Below are positions 34,711 through 47,900 of a DNA stretch of 64,000 bases, in pieces. Source of the DNA: Sialis fuliginosa (taxonomy: Eukaryota > Arthropoda > Insecta > Megaloptera > Sialidae); assembly GCA_961205875.1 (NCBI GenBank), contig OY540812.1:14136001-14200000 (forward strand), in the 5' to 3' direction. The stretch's first letter is position 1; each line of letters opens with the position of its first letter. Under the pieces are notes generated by a model. That model had not been told where the DNA came from. It saw nothing but the letters and a program-made list of their open reading frames with translations, and did not search any database. The position numbers were made by a program, and so were the translations under genes.

Positions 34711-37048
34711 CTAAAAATCATCAAAAAAAATATCAACATCAATTCCATCCAATGTTGTATCTAATATTGATTCAATATCTGAGGTTTTATCATTCGAAAT
34801 TGAGGTATTCACTGGAGGTAATTCTTGATGTGGTTTTTGATTATTTGTATTATATTTAAAAAATGGTTTTGTACCGACATTGCTGCAAGTTGATGTAGAT
34901 GCAACAGTATTCATGGGCCTTGTTAAACGTTGATTTTGAAAGGTGTTCGGAATAATACATGAACTTTGTGTAGATCTAACAATGTTCATAGGCCTTGTTA
35001 TATTTTGATTTTGAAAAGTATTTGGAATAATATTCGAGCTTTGTGTAGATGCAGCAATGTTCATAGGCCTTATTGCATTTTGATTTTGAAAGCTGTTAGG
35101 ATTAATATTTGAGCTATGTACTGTACTTTGGTTTTGTAAGCTATTAGAAGTAATGTTTGAGCTTTGTTGTTGCAGCCAATTTCTTGATACATTATTTCCA
35201 TGATTAAAATGTGGAGCTGGTTTTCTATTATTTAACAAGTCATCATCTTTTGTTTCGAAAGATTTTTTCCTCTCAAATTGTTTTCCATGTTCCTCTTCAA
35301 CCATTTGTACATCATTGTAAATACCTGCATATGTCAAGTAGTGTTCACCTCTTGTTACTCTTGTATCACTATTATTGTCTTCAATCTCATTACAGTTGTA
35401 GATAACAACAATATTATTTACTGTTATGTTCAGGTAATGTTTTTTCAATATGTAATTTGTAACGAGCACGCTTACTTGTCTTAAAACTATTACTGCACCA
35501 GTATTTAATTCAGATTTATATTTATCCCATACTTCATCATCAAAAATTCCTTGAATTTCACCTATTAAAAAACCATCTTTTTAAATTTTGAGTACAAATA
35601 TATTTGCCAACTTGTTTCACTTGCAAATATGTTATATAAAAAATTAATAATATTATTTACAATAGAGCTAGAATTACTAACAATAACATGGCAGCAGATG
35701 CTTAGTTGTTGAATGTGTTAGGTATATAATAAATTGATAGTTGTAATATTAGTGAAATGGTAAAAAATGGAGAGCCATTAAACAGGGTATAATTGTAAAT
35801 ATAGCTTAGAAATAAATGCTCACCTGTACGATCTTTCAACAAAGCTGTATGATTATCACCAACATGTTCAATATTTTCTATAACGGCAGCGAGAAATGGA
35901 GTCTTTTGTTTAATAAGTCTCTTTGTTTTCACTTTGTTTCTTAACCATAAAATTGTATATTTTTTTGGGAAATTTGAATTTAATGGATTATCCCCTGAAT
36001 AATCTTTCATCATTTGAGCCCAAGCAGAAGAATTAAAAAAATTACCAGTTGTTTGAGACATAAACGTTACCTAGTAAAGAAATTTAAAACTTGTTTCTTA
36101 CTCATATTTACATAATTTGCAGTGGCGTAGCAAGGGAGTTGGTCCCGAAGGGACATCAACTCTAGGGGGGTAGAAAAATGGGTCAGAATAGCATCATTAC
36201 GATTAAAGAGACGAGGAAAAAAAAGGTCTTCAGAAATTAAACGAGGACGTAAAATCGTGATAGCAACGAAAAAAATAAAAAAATCTTCAATTACAACAGG
36301 GAGGCGCTAGTTTTTGCCGAGAATGCGGTGAGTCCTCACTATGGCACTGACAATATGTACCATTTATGATTGTAAATATTTAATTTCAGTATTTAATATT
36401 AAACAAAACATAAATTGATAATACTCACATTATTATCACGATTTGTCTTTTCTTCTAAATTTGACAGTTCTAATGATTTATTAATATCAGAACTATTACA
36501 TTCCGGTAATAAACCTGCAGGTCCAGGAAACTTTCTCTTACGAACAACAGTTTTGGAAGTACTTATGTTGGCTCGTTTAAATAAATGATTTTTATTTAAA
36601 TTGATATCATTTTGATAGTTTTTATTAGTTTCAAATATTTTAATTGGAGACGTATCTATATTATTAGAATTTATACTATTCACAAAATTTTTAGTATTTG
36701 CATCAACATCTTTTGTTTGAAATTTATCTTTAGCAATGTTATTCAATATACTCTCAACATTTCTTCTTATCGGTAGATTTTCAATTTGATTTGTGTTTTC
36801 AACAGTTGTTGGATTATGTATATGAGATGTTAATAAGCTAGATACATGTGTTGACATATCATCATCTCTATATTTGCTATTTTGTGTGACAGAATCATTA
36901 ATCCGAGGTTTCTTAAATGCATTTGATAAAAATTCCTATGAAAATAAACATTTATTGTAAATAATAAAATAACTTGTAATTTGTTTATGTTAAATTCATA
37001 GTTTGAAAAGATTACCTCATCAATATCAAAGTCTTCATTTTCAAACAT
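34711..37048 (-). CDS. HROB: HROB-like homologous recombination OB-fold protein
   Basis: About 545 residues in four exons: 37048-37016, 36935-36429, 36070-35824 and 35561-34711, all GT-AG and in frame. The protein begins MFENEDFDIDE, an acidic start. Residues about 12-236 are low-complexity and Asn/Ser-rich with 'FPGPAGLLPE'. Residues about 237-318 form the OB-fold/DUF4539 region: 'TPFLAAVIENIEHVGDNHTA', 'LLKDRTGEIQGIF', 'GAVIVLRQVSVL', 'KKHYLNITVNNIVVIY'. This matches the domain of human HROB (C17orf53/MCM8IP), which recruits the MCM8-MCM9 helicase during recombinational repair in the nucleus. The C-terminal half carries 3-4 copies of a unit of about 21 residues (NTFQNQ..RPMNI..STQSS) and an acidic end (DGIDVDIFFDDF). 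AATAAA on this strand at 34656-34651 is a likely poly(A) signal. The family call rests on motif recall, not a search. Confidence 0.85.
36112..36357. mobile_element. hAT-like MITE in HROB intron 2
   Basis: The body 36120-36349 begins CAGTGGCGTAGCAAG; its other end read inversely is CAGTGCCATAGTGAG. The flanks 'ataatttg' and 'acaatatg' agree at 6 of 8 positions, consistent with an old 8-bp duplication. There is no transposase. Confidence 0.6.
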
Positions 37049-37434
37049 ATTCAATAATCTTAATTTTTATCAAAGTATTTAATATTTTCTATTATGTACA
37101 TTATATTAAACTCATGACACTTTGATTTTCCCACTTAACCTCTATCTATATCTTAACTGTTTATGTTGTTTAATAAGGTTGTTCACGATTACCACTCACA
37201 GACTCACAGGTTATTTTTATTGGCTATATTTTAAATCAAAAATATTTTTGACCAATCAACATAAGGTTTACATAGATTATTTCGGTTATCTGAATGACAG
37301 CGAATTATAAGAAACTTCAAACACACGTGTTTTGAGTAAAAAATATAAAAGATATACTTTAATTATTTATAGTGACTAAAGTTGTACATATTTATATTAA
37401 TATACTTTAAATTGCATTATTAAATTATTTCAAA
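37049..37434. promoter_or_regulatory. Shared HROB/DIMT1 divergent promoter region
   Basis: The 386 bp between the two start codons must hold both promoters and leaders. The sequence is AT-rich; no TATA box, Initiator or DRE element can be placed with confidence. Head-to-head arrangement of a repair gene and a ribosome-biogenesis gene suggests a bidirectional housekeeping promoter (inference). Confidence 0.55.
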
Positions 37435-38726
<1,292 letters not shown>

Positions 38727-38930
38727 TTTTAATAATACTGATACATTTTTGTAGTCACTATCAATAAATAAAGATACTGTTTACATTATATTTTAATTTT
38801 ATATATTAATTGTGAATTTTCTTATTAACTTAACTAATATATACTTTATGTTATGAGATATATTTTTCCAAAAAAATTAAATACTGCTTTTATCACTGTT
38901 CTTTGAATACTGATTTTATTATAATTTAAT
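38727..38930. terminator. Convergent 3' ends of DIMT1 and the dynein gene
   Basis: Only 204 bp separate the two stop codons. DIMT1 has AATAAATAAA at 38763-38772. The dynein strand has AATAAA at 38920-38915, about 11 nt after its stop, so the transcripts may end close together or overlap. Exact cleavage sites are unknown. Confidence 0.6.
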
Positions 38931-41900
38931 TTATACTTGAAGCAAAAGTGCAACTCCAGCTAAAGTCCATTTTGAAGGTTTATCTTTAGTTTTCAAATTA
39001 AATGTCCATACATATGTAGGACCTCTGGTTCTTGTTTTGTATACTGGACATTCATACATATTTCTCAACTCCTGTTTATCTTGTGTGATAGCACGTATAT
39101 TTATAACAGGCATTGGTGGATATAATTCTTTAAGTCGAGATTCTGCAATTACACCAGATTGAATATCCCAACGTGCACCTTCCATTAATAAACCATGAAC
39201 ATAAGCGCCATCTCTTGGTGCAGCTCTACAAAGTAAGAACTTTGAATAGGAAGAAAAACACTTGATAAATGTAAATTATACTAACGTAAAATCTTCTTTT
39301 TGTTTCTTTGTTACATCACATTGAAGACACATTTTGTCTAGCGGTAATTCGTTTCTTCGAGCTGTGCTTTGCATTATAGCAGTTAATAATGACTGAGGAT
39401 TAAAAAACCCTGCTAACCAAACAGATGCAGGTAACTGCAAAAAATTAATTGATTATTATGTAGTGTATAAAGAGATAGTAAAAATCTTTTACCACAAAAT
39501 CAGAAGACCATGTTTCAAGCTCTCTAATACGTAACAGTAAGTCACTAAACCATGCAGATAAACCCAAAAGTGATGGATAGGCTCTTTCACTCCAAACAGG
39601 AGGTACTTGATCCAAAAACAAAGCATTCTGAAGGTCTTCCATATCGGACGTTATTGTCAATTCACCCTGTGTAGATATTTTTAGATTACTGGTACCATAA
39701 TCAGACATAAAATATTTGTTCTTACCCTTAATCCTAAATCAAGTTCTTTTAATGATCTTTTGATTTCTCCTGTAAGATAATTCATCCGTTCACATTCTTG
39801 AAAAGCAACAATCACATACGGTGTTCTTTCTTCAACTTTTCCCATAACTTCAGTCATATTAAATTCTTCTGGCAGCTTATCTAATATTTCATCAATTATT
39901 TGTTTCACCTAAAATACAGTTTATTTTTATTTATTGTACTCAACTATGAATCACTAAACATTTTACCTTATCTTCTCTTGTTACGGGAGCGCCTCCATCA
40001 GCAGTAGCATCTCTTGGTTGCATTTCAAACACTGTTCTAAAGAGACTTTCAGATGTAGTTGTTAAAAAACCTATTTCTGCATTTGGATGAAGTCCATATA
40101 AATACGGTGACTCTGGAGGCATCATTTCGTCAATATATGTGTGAAACCCTTGATAATCTACATTAGGTGGTGCAGGAAATCCAGGTGCTAAATTTAATTC
40201 CCCATCCACCTTGGTTGATATTTAAATAATATATATTTATTTGTTAATTTTTATTGATTTATTATTTAGTACTTACCAAATCTTGTCTCATCAATTCTTC
40301 TAAATAAGAAATACATAATCGTCTATCCCAGTCATCTGTTATATGACCACCATACATGATTTCTCCAAATAAATATCGTAAATCCTCCCATGGTACTTTT
40401 GTATTAGCTTCTAAGTAGTTATATGTTACTGATACACTTATATTCAGATCTCCCACATTAAATGGGTACACCTTAAAACATGTTTAATTATAAAATACTA
40501 TTTAATTAATTATTTATTAATTAATTTACTTTATTCCATCCTTGTGGCCCAAACTTCCGTCTTTCAGCAACAACAGCATGGAAATAGCAAAGGGAAAATA
40601 GTATTACTTTAAATTCTGCTTCTTTACTACACTGTTCTAAAGTTTCTTGATTAAAATTGTCTAATGCTTTATGAAGATTAGCTTGCATACCCGTTGGTGG
40701 TTCATTTGTTATTTTAATAGAAGATTCCAATATACCCTAAATATGTATAATTTTTTTACTATTTTATAAATGATAGTATTTCTTTACAAAATAACCTGTG
40801 GAATTATATGGGCTGTAGGTGTACTAGCAGGCTCAGCACTCATGAAAACTCTATAATCCTTATGAGATGATTCTGCATAATGTTCCAACTTTTTTTCTAA
40901 TGATGGTAGCCATTTTTTCACTAAATGGATATTCTTAAAAAAATTTGTTTAGATATATTATGTATAACATGGTTTTTTGAGTAACCTACTTGTAAAATAA
41001 CCCAATGTCCTTTTTGCGCTGCTTCATCCATCGCAGTTTCTGCAACCTCTTCTTGTCCTTGTCCCAAAGATACATTGTGGAAGTTACCTCCATCTGCAGT
41101 AAAACCTAATTTTCTACCAAGTGTTTCAACATCCTATAATTTATATGATGATTTAAGTTGGTATTCATTAATAAATAATTAATTTCAAACTATTCACCTT
41201 TAAAGGATTTACGCCTGGAGATAGAATAAAAAAAATTGGCGTTGATGGGCTTGTTTCTTCAAATGATTTTGCAAATTCCATCGTTCTAGTTTCTACATAT
41301 TTTGCACCTAATTTCTCTTCAATGAATGTACTGAAATTAATACACGGTTAGTTAATATCAAATAAATAAAACTTGTGTATTTTATACTTACGCCATAGCA
41401 TATGTCATTCTATCAGGTCTTAATGCTCTCATCATGCACAGTCTCTGCAAAGCAGTTTTGTTTTTCCAATCTTGAGGAAATTTCTCTTTCTCTGGACATT
41501 CAGATTCAATTAATTTTTTCCATCTTTTTGAAGATGTTTCAATATCTCGATCTAAGTTTCTGAAGTCTTCTCTACTAGATAAACTACATATTCCACCCCA
41601 GCTAGCGTTTGATAAAAAGTCTACTGGAGATATTACGTGTGGTTTAATAGGAAAACGTAACAAAAAATCTAATTCCGTTGATTGAATTTCTTCATTCATT
41701 AACAATATCTACAAAAATATGTATCTTCAGTATGTGTAACAAACATATTTTAAAAGATTTTTATATGTTTTATCTTTATTTATTTATCAAAAATAATTTA
41801 CAGATTAAATAAATGCACCTGAAATGCCATTTGTGAAACAAAAATTAACTTATCACATTCAAATAAGCCTCTTGTCGTATATTGAAATACAGAATACGAG

Positions 41901-44900
41901 ATACAATCAATGAGATTTTCTACTCTGGTTATCACCTCTTCTGCAGGGATAGCTTTAGATATAGCTTTTTGAAACACTACGCTAAATGCCTAAAATAAAA
42001 TTTTTAAATAAACATTTTTCAGATATGATTCAAATTATACCCATATACCTTCAATGAAAAAACATAAATTGGATTAATAGTGTTTAAGTCGTTTAAAATA
42101 AAATATAATAAACTAGCTCGTGCTGCAGCAGGTCTATAGTTTTCTCTAGTTTGATCTATTTTTACAGAAGTTATTTTAGCTTCTTGCACTTTTACTTCAA
42201 TTTCTGCTGCTGTTCGTTTAGTTGTTTCTAAGTTTTCAACTAAAGCTGTATCACCTAACAAGTTACTTCCTAGAAAGTATAATTATTATAAAATTAAAAA
42301 TTGTTCGTTATTATGGATATGACTTCTGGGTGTAAGCCGCGTCGATTTGGTCGTTTTATAGGTCAATTTTTCGTCACACATTGCAGTGGACATCTTTTAG
42401 TGCACTTTTAGAAGAGCTCTGAAGATGTCCACTTCAATGTGTGACGAAACGTTGGCCGATAACACGACCTAATCGACGCGGCTTACAACCAGAAGCTAAA
42501 ATCACAGCGGAAGCCTTAAGATTTGTTCGTTATTATCATCAAAAAATTAATTATTAAGTATCTCACCAGCAGACGATAATCGAGAAAGTAAATCATCTTC
42601 TAGCGATTTCAGCATTATTTTGAAACGATTTTGCTGTTTAGTCAATTCAGCTTTAAGATCTTCTAAATCAGGTCTTTCAGCTTTTACTACTTCAGCTAAT
42701 AGTTGATCTTCTAACCCATCTCTTGTTACAGTAAAATTGATCAGAGTAGTTTGAGCTTGCATTTCTGGTTTGTAATGTGGGTTTGCCAACTTGGTGTGTA
42801 AAATCAGTCGAAAGTTTGGATTATATTCAATTTCTTTGTCTCCAATTTTTATTGCCCTATAAAAGTATACGTTAATAATATAAAAAAATATATATTTATG
42901 TATTTTTACGTACTTTCCTTTTTTTATTAAATTTCTACCAAGTAAAGGATCTAAAACTGGATCTACATTTTCACTAATATTTTCAACTAACACAATTAAG
43001 CCAGTTGAAATAGACTTCTCAATAGTATCTAGGTAACCCTTTTGTCCCAATCTTATTATTCTCAATTGATCACCATATTTTTGCCTAATCCATTTTACTC
43101 CTTGTAGCTGCAATATGAAATAATTTATATATGTACATATACATATGTATGAACATTTTTTTTCTGAAAGTACATACCAAAAAAAACATGATTTCTGAAA
43201 TTTTTCCCCTCCCCCCCACACCCATTTTCTCGGCCGAATTACAATTTTTCAAAGTTTTAAAATCAAGCAAAATTATACTTTTTTCAAAATGTCCCTTATT
43301 ATGCATGTTATAGGGCTCATTCTAACACAAAATATTGTTTTTGTAAAAATAGTCGATTTTGGCCCACTCTGTACATATATATTTTTTCAATTATACTGTT
43401 TTTCATACCTGTGGATCTATCATCAAAGGCCAACGATCAGAATTCGTTAATATAGTCGCGTTTTCTGTAGACATTCTATCACTCGGTAAACCTTCATTTT
43501 GCCACATTGCTATCTGTGTTTCATCAGTTAATAGAGATAATGGATCAAGATTTTCAGTTATATCAACTGGAGGCTAAAATATACATATAACAGAATAAGG
43601 TGTCAATAATAATTTATTTTTCAAACAAAATAAGAACGTACATCAAGAGTCTTCAAAAAGGTTAACCACAGTTTATTTAATAAATCCAATCTATATTGTT
43701 TCGTAAAACAACCTACATAAGAAATAAAGGCAGTAATTAACAGTACATCACCAGGTAATGTCTTTCCTTGGCATTTATATCTGTAATTAAATTAATATAT
43801 TGATAAATATATGTACAAGTATATTTAAAAATTACAATTTACTAACTGTGATACTGCCTCAGCCCATCTAATATTTTCACTTGCTAGTCCTCCAACTAAT
43901 CTATTAGCTAACTTAATTGTTGCTGTTGTTGTATCAGCTTCTTGTTGACATAAAAGCTTTTCCATTGTAGCTTGTTCAAAATCTGCTGTTAATTTTGCTA
44001 ATTGTTCTTCAAGAGACTAATATTCAAAATAGATTATATTTATTTGCAAAAAATGACTTTAATAAATATAATTAAAATACTTACAGCTACTTTACGTTTG
44101 ATAATAGCTAATTTTTCTTGAGCTGCTGCTAATTCCAAATTTGCATGATGCAATGCTTTGCGTTTTGGTTCTACATCACAGTAAACTTCATAGAATTTTA
44201 TTATGTTTATGACCCAAGCACAAAGACCAGCAGCTGCTGTTGATTTAGATCTTACAAAATCTGGATTAAATTCTGGATCTTTTAAATACGGTTGAATTGC
44301 TTTTGTAATTTCAGGATGAATATTTTCTTTATCATAATTAATCAAGCAATCCAAAAATAGATCAACTTTAGCCATAACAATCTGAAAATAAAATATTTGT
44401 ATACCAAGAACAAACGTGAAATATAAAAATAATACTTTAGCAGCTTTCCAACTTCTGTCTTTAGGGACTTTTGCAGCCGGAGCTAAAAGTACCATAACTG
44501 CTGCAGTTACATTTGTCACTGCACCAGGTGGCGATCCAAAGGATTTCAGTTCAGTTAAATTAGCTTTATTTAGTGTATTCAAAGCTTCCTGTGCAGCTAC
44601 TAATGCTGGTTCTGCTTTCAGTAAATCTTCTTCGCAATCCTTTTGCTTTTTGCTAACTTCTTTTGCAATAACACCTACTTTATCTTCTTCTTCATCAGCT
44701 ATTGCCTTTTCTTTTGATACCTTTTCAGTTTCAATTCCAACCATCTGAATAAGGGCATCAGCTGCTTCATTTTTCTTTTGCAATTCCACTTCCTGTACAG
44801 CTAGTTTTTCTTTCAAATCATCTACTTGTTCAGCTGTTGTTCGTAACTTATCTAATCCATTTTCAAGTCGTTCAACTTTAGCTTGAAGTTCTGATGATTT

Positions 44901-47900
44901 CTGTCTAAGTAGTTTTGAATATAAGCTAATTTGTTCCAGAAAAGATTTAGGAGTTGTGTAATTATATCTTCTTTCACTCTGCAAATACTGTTTTGACATA
45001 ATATTTACAGATGTATGCACATATGCCATGAAACGTGCAACCGAATCCCTAATTGTTTCCTATAATCAATATGTATTTTTGTATGATTTTAATATCAATA
45101 AAGTCAAATAAAAATACTTACAGGGAGAACGTCCAAATTTTGTAAAAATCTTATTGAAACTGACACTAATGCCTCTTGAGGCCATTCATGGAACCAGTTA
45201 ATAGAAGTACAACTAATAATTGCTGGAAATTTACGTGATCTTACTCTTAATACTGATCCCACTGGAGAAAAACAAAGGACTACTTTTAATTGTCCTCTAA
45301 CTCTATCTATGAAAAACTTCCAACAATTTTCTCTGGTATCTAGAACCCCCGAACTTTTTACTTCATTTCTAACACCGGCAATTATATTTTCAACTTCGTC
45401 ATCTGGGAACATATCAGGAATTTCCCCTGATGCTAGTAAGTCATTAATAAGAACAAGGAATTGTTCATTAGGTATTTGAGCATCTGTCATCAAAAACATA
45501 ATTCCAACATTTTTCAATCCAGACTTCATATAGAGTCCGCTTATTTCATTTTTCAAATCATTCACTCCATAACCTTTTTTTAATTGAACCTGAGCTACTT
45601 CTAAACTTGATATAAATGCAGCTAACCGTGATAATGATTGTTTTCCACTTCCTCCAACACCGACTAATAAAGCACTGCCTCTCGGAGACTCCAAAATTCG
45701 GTTTATTCTTTAAAAAATGGTAGTAATGATTATTCAATAAGTTAAAATCAGTTCTAGATTTACTGAATTTACCTGCATACATGCATCATAGCGTCTTCAA
45801 ATAATACTAAATTCATAGCAGCAACTAAATCATTGTAACTTAATAATGCTTCTTGTAATAAGTTAGTTAATTTTGCCCAATCTGATATTTGTAAATATTT
45901 TGGTTCACCTATTCCTCCCGCAAAATGGCAATAAATATTTGGTTTATCAAATATAACGCCTTCTTCAATTTCCTATTAAATAGTAGCTAGTTAAATAATA
46001 ATCATTACAATCTTATACTTTAACTTACATCGAAACATTTTTTGACAAAATCAATTTGCATTTTCATAAAACTATCAAGGTCCTTTTCATCTGTCAGCTT
46101 ATCACTATAAACTCTCTGAGTTTCATGTAACCAAAGTCGTACCAAATCACTTGGATAAGTTAAACAGTCAGCTGTACTGAAAAGAAGACCCTAAAATATT
46201 TCAGTTAATTACAAATCAATGTCATTTTTAGTATATATTAAGACAATTTACCTGAAAGACATTCGACAAATCTCTCAAATTAAAAAGATAATGGAATTTT
46301 ATTGCAGTTGGTAAGAAAACTGAAGTTACCTTACCATGTAATCCCAAAGACGCTTGAACAACATTTTGACTCAATCGAGTTACACTTACATTGAAACGTT
46401 GCTCTGCATTAGCAAAATGCTGTTGTAATATTGAGTGGTAAATAGTATTTAAAGAGTCTGTAACTGGAAAACTGAAAAAATGATTTATAATATTTAACTG
46501 TATTTATTTTTTATTGTATTACCTCACAGCAAAAACACTAAAATGTCTCTGTAATCTGGGATTTATAGTAAAACTTCCTGCTGTTGGGTTCATACAGGCA
46601 ACATACTGACAGTTATGAATTTCTTTTAAAGTTAACTTGTTTCTATCGTACCAATGTTTGTAATCTAAATGTTGCCGTATTAAAGTATGTGGTTGGACTG
46701 TACCATAAGAATCAACCTAAAATATTAAGTAATTGTATTGATATATTATTTTTATTAATATCATAAACATACCTCTGGCATATTTAAATCATCAATGAAG
46801 TATATTAATGCTTTATTTCCTGGAGGTCCGTAATTTCGACCTGCCTTTTTTTCAAGTGGTTTCTCCAATATTTTCTGTAACATTTCAGATGTCGTATAGA
46901 AATTAAATGGTACGTTAGTAACAGCAAAGCTATCAGTTAAATTAATTAATTTCTCGTTAACTAAAACTGTTTTCCCACATCCAGCATTTCCTACTAACAT
47001 GACGGGGTGTTGTTTCTCCATTAACAAATCAAGAAAATATCTTATTCTGATTGATTCTGATGTATGAACAAGTACAGCCTAAAAGAAATTTACCATTTAT
47101 ATGTGGACAGTTAATATAATAATTTCAAATATACCTGCAAAGGAACATCTGGATCTAAGTCAAATCTGGGTAAACGTTCTGCCCATGGAGTGAATTGTTT
47201 TGTTTCAGAATCAATGTAATAATCAAAAACTGTACCTTCACTAGGAAATTTTACGTGTTTGTATTCATTTAACCACCATTTTGAAAACTCTGAACGATAA
47301 TCTATTGACTGGAAAAAAATATCACAAATTAAAAAAAAATTGGTTTTATAAAATAAGATTTATTATAAACAGTTTTTCTTACTTGTTCTTGAAACATACC
47401 AGATCCAAAAGCCCATACACTAGCAAATACAAAATATAACTCATACCATTCTTTAGGACAGTCGGGTGGTGTGTTTTCTTTTGTTAATAAACAATCTAAT
47501 AAATGGCACAACATGTGAATATGTGCCATTTCAACTATTGGTGTAATTTTTTTAAAACGAATGCGTACACTTTCAAGACATGATGGAATATATTTATCAA
47601 ATAATATAACTAAATTTGACCGTTCAGATGATATGGTACGTTTTTCAATCCAACTCGTTACAAATCTAAAAAAATTAAATTAAGTTAGTTATAATTAAAA
47701 ATTAATTCCAATATACTCACGGGTTCCATCCTAAATCCTGAGCATTAATGTACAGAATACCTGCTCGAGAAACTGTTGCAGGTGTTGCTGTACGTAAATT
47801 CGATATTTCAAATAACAATCTCATCGATGGTGTTAAAGCAATTCTTTCATTACTTGCTAATGTTAAAACCTTAAAGAATTGTATGTTGTTATTATAATGA

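Larger units (their letters stand above)
42050..45059 (-). other. Dynein stalk coiled coil and microtubule-binding domain exons
   Basis: Read on the minus strand, 45059-44436 encodes the first stalk helix (heptad-rich '[20 protein letters not shown]', '[20 protein letters not shown]') and enters the microtubule-binding domain ('[20 protein letters not shown]'). Exon 44381-44086 continues the domain ('[20 protein letters not shown]') and starts the return helix ('[19 protein letters not shown]'). Exons to 42050 complete the stalk base, AAA5 and its neighbour. An 18-codon, stop-free intron (44435-44382) lies inside the microtubule-binding domain. Confidence 0.85.

Noticed and set aside
35211-35484. 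Two plus-strand frames of 64 and 68 codons
   Set aside because: Antisense to HROB exon 4; no domains.
44416-44748. 110-codon plus-strand open frame
   Set aside because: Antisense shadow of the dynein stalk exon on the minus strand.
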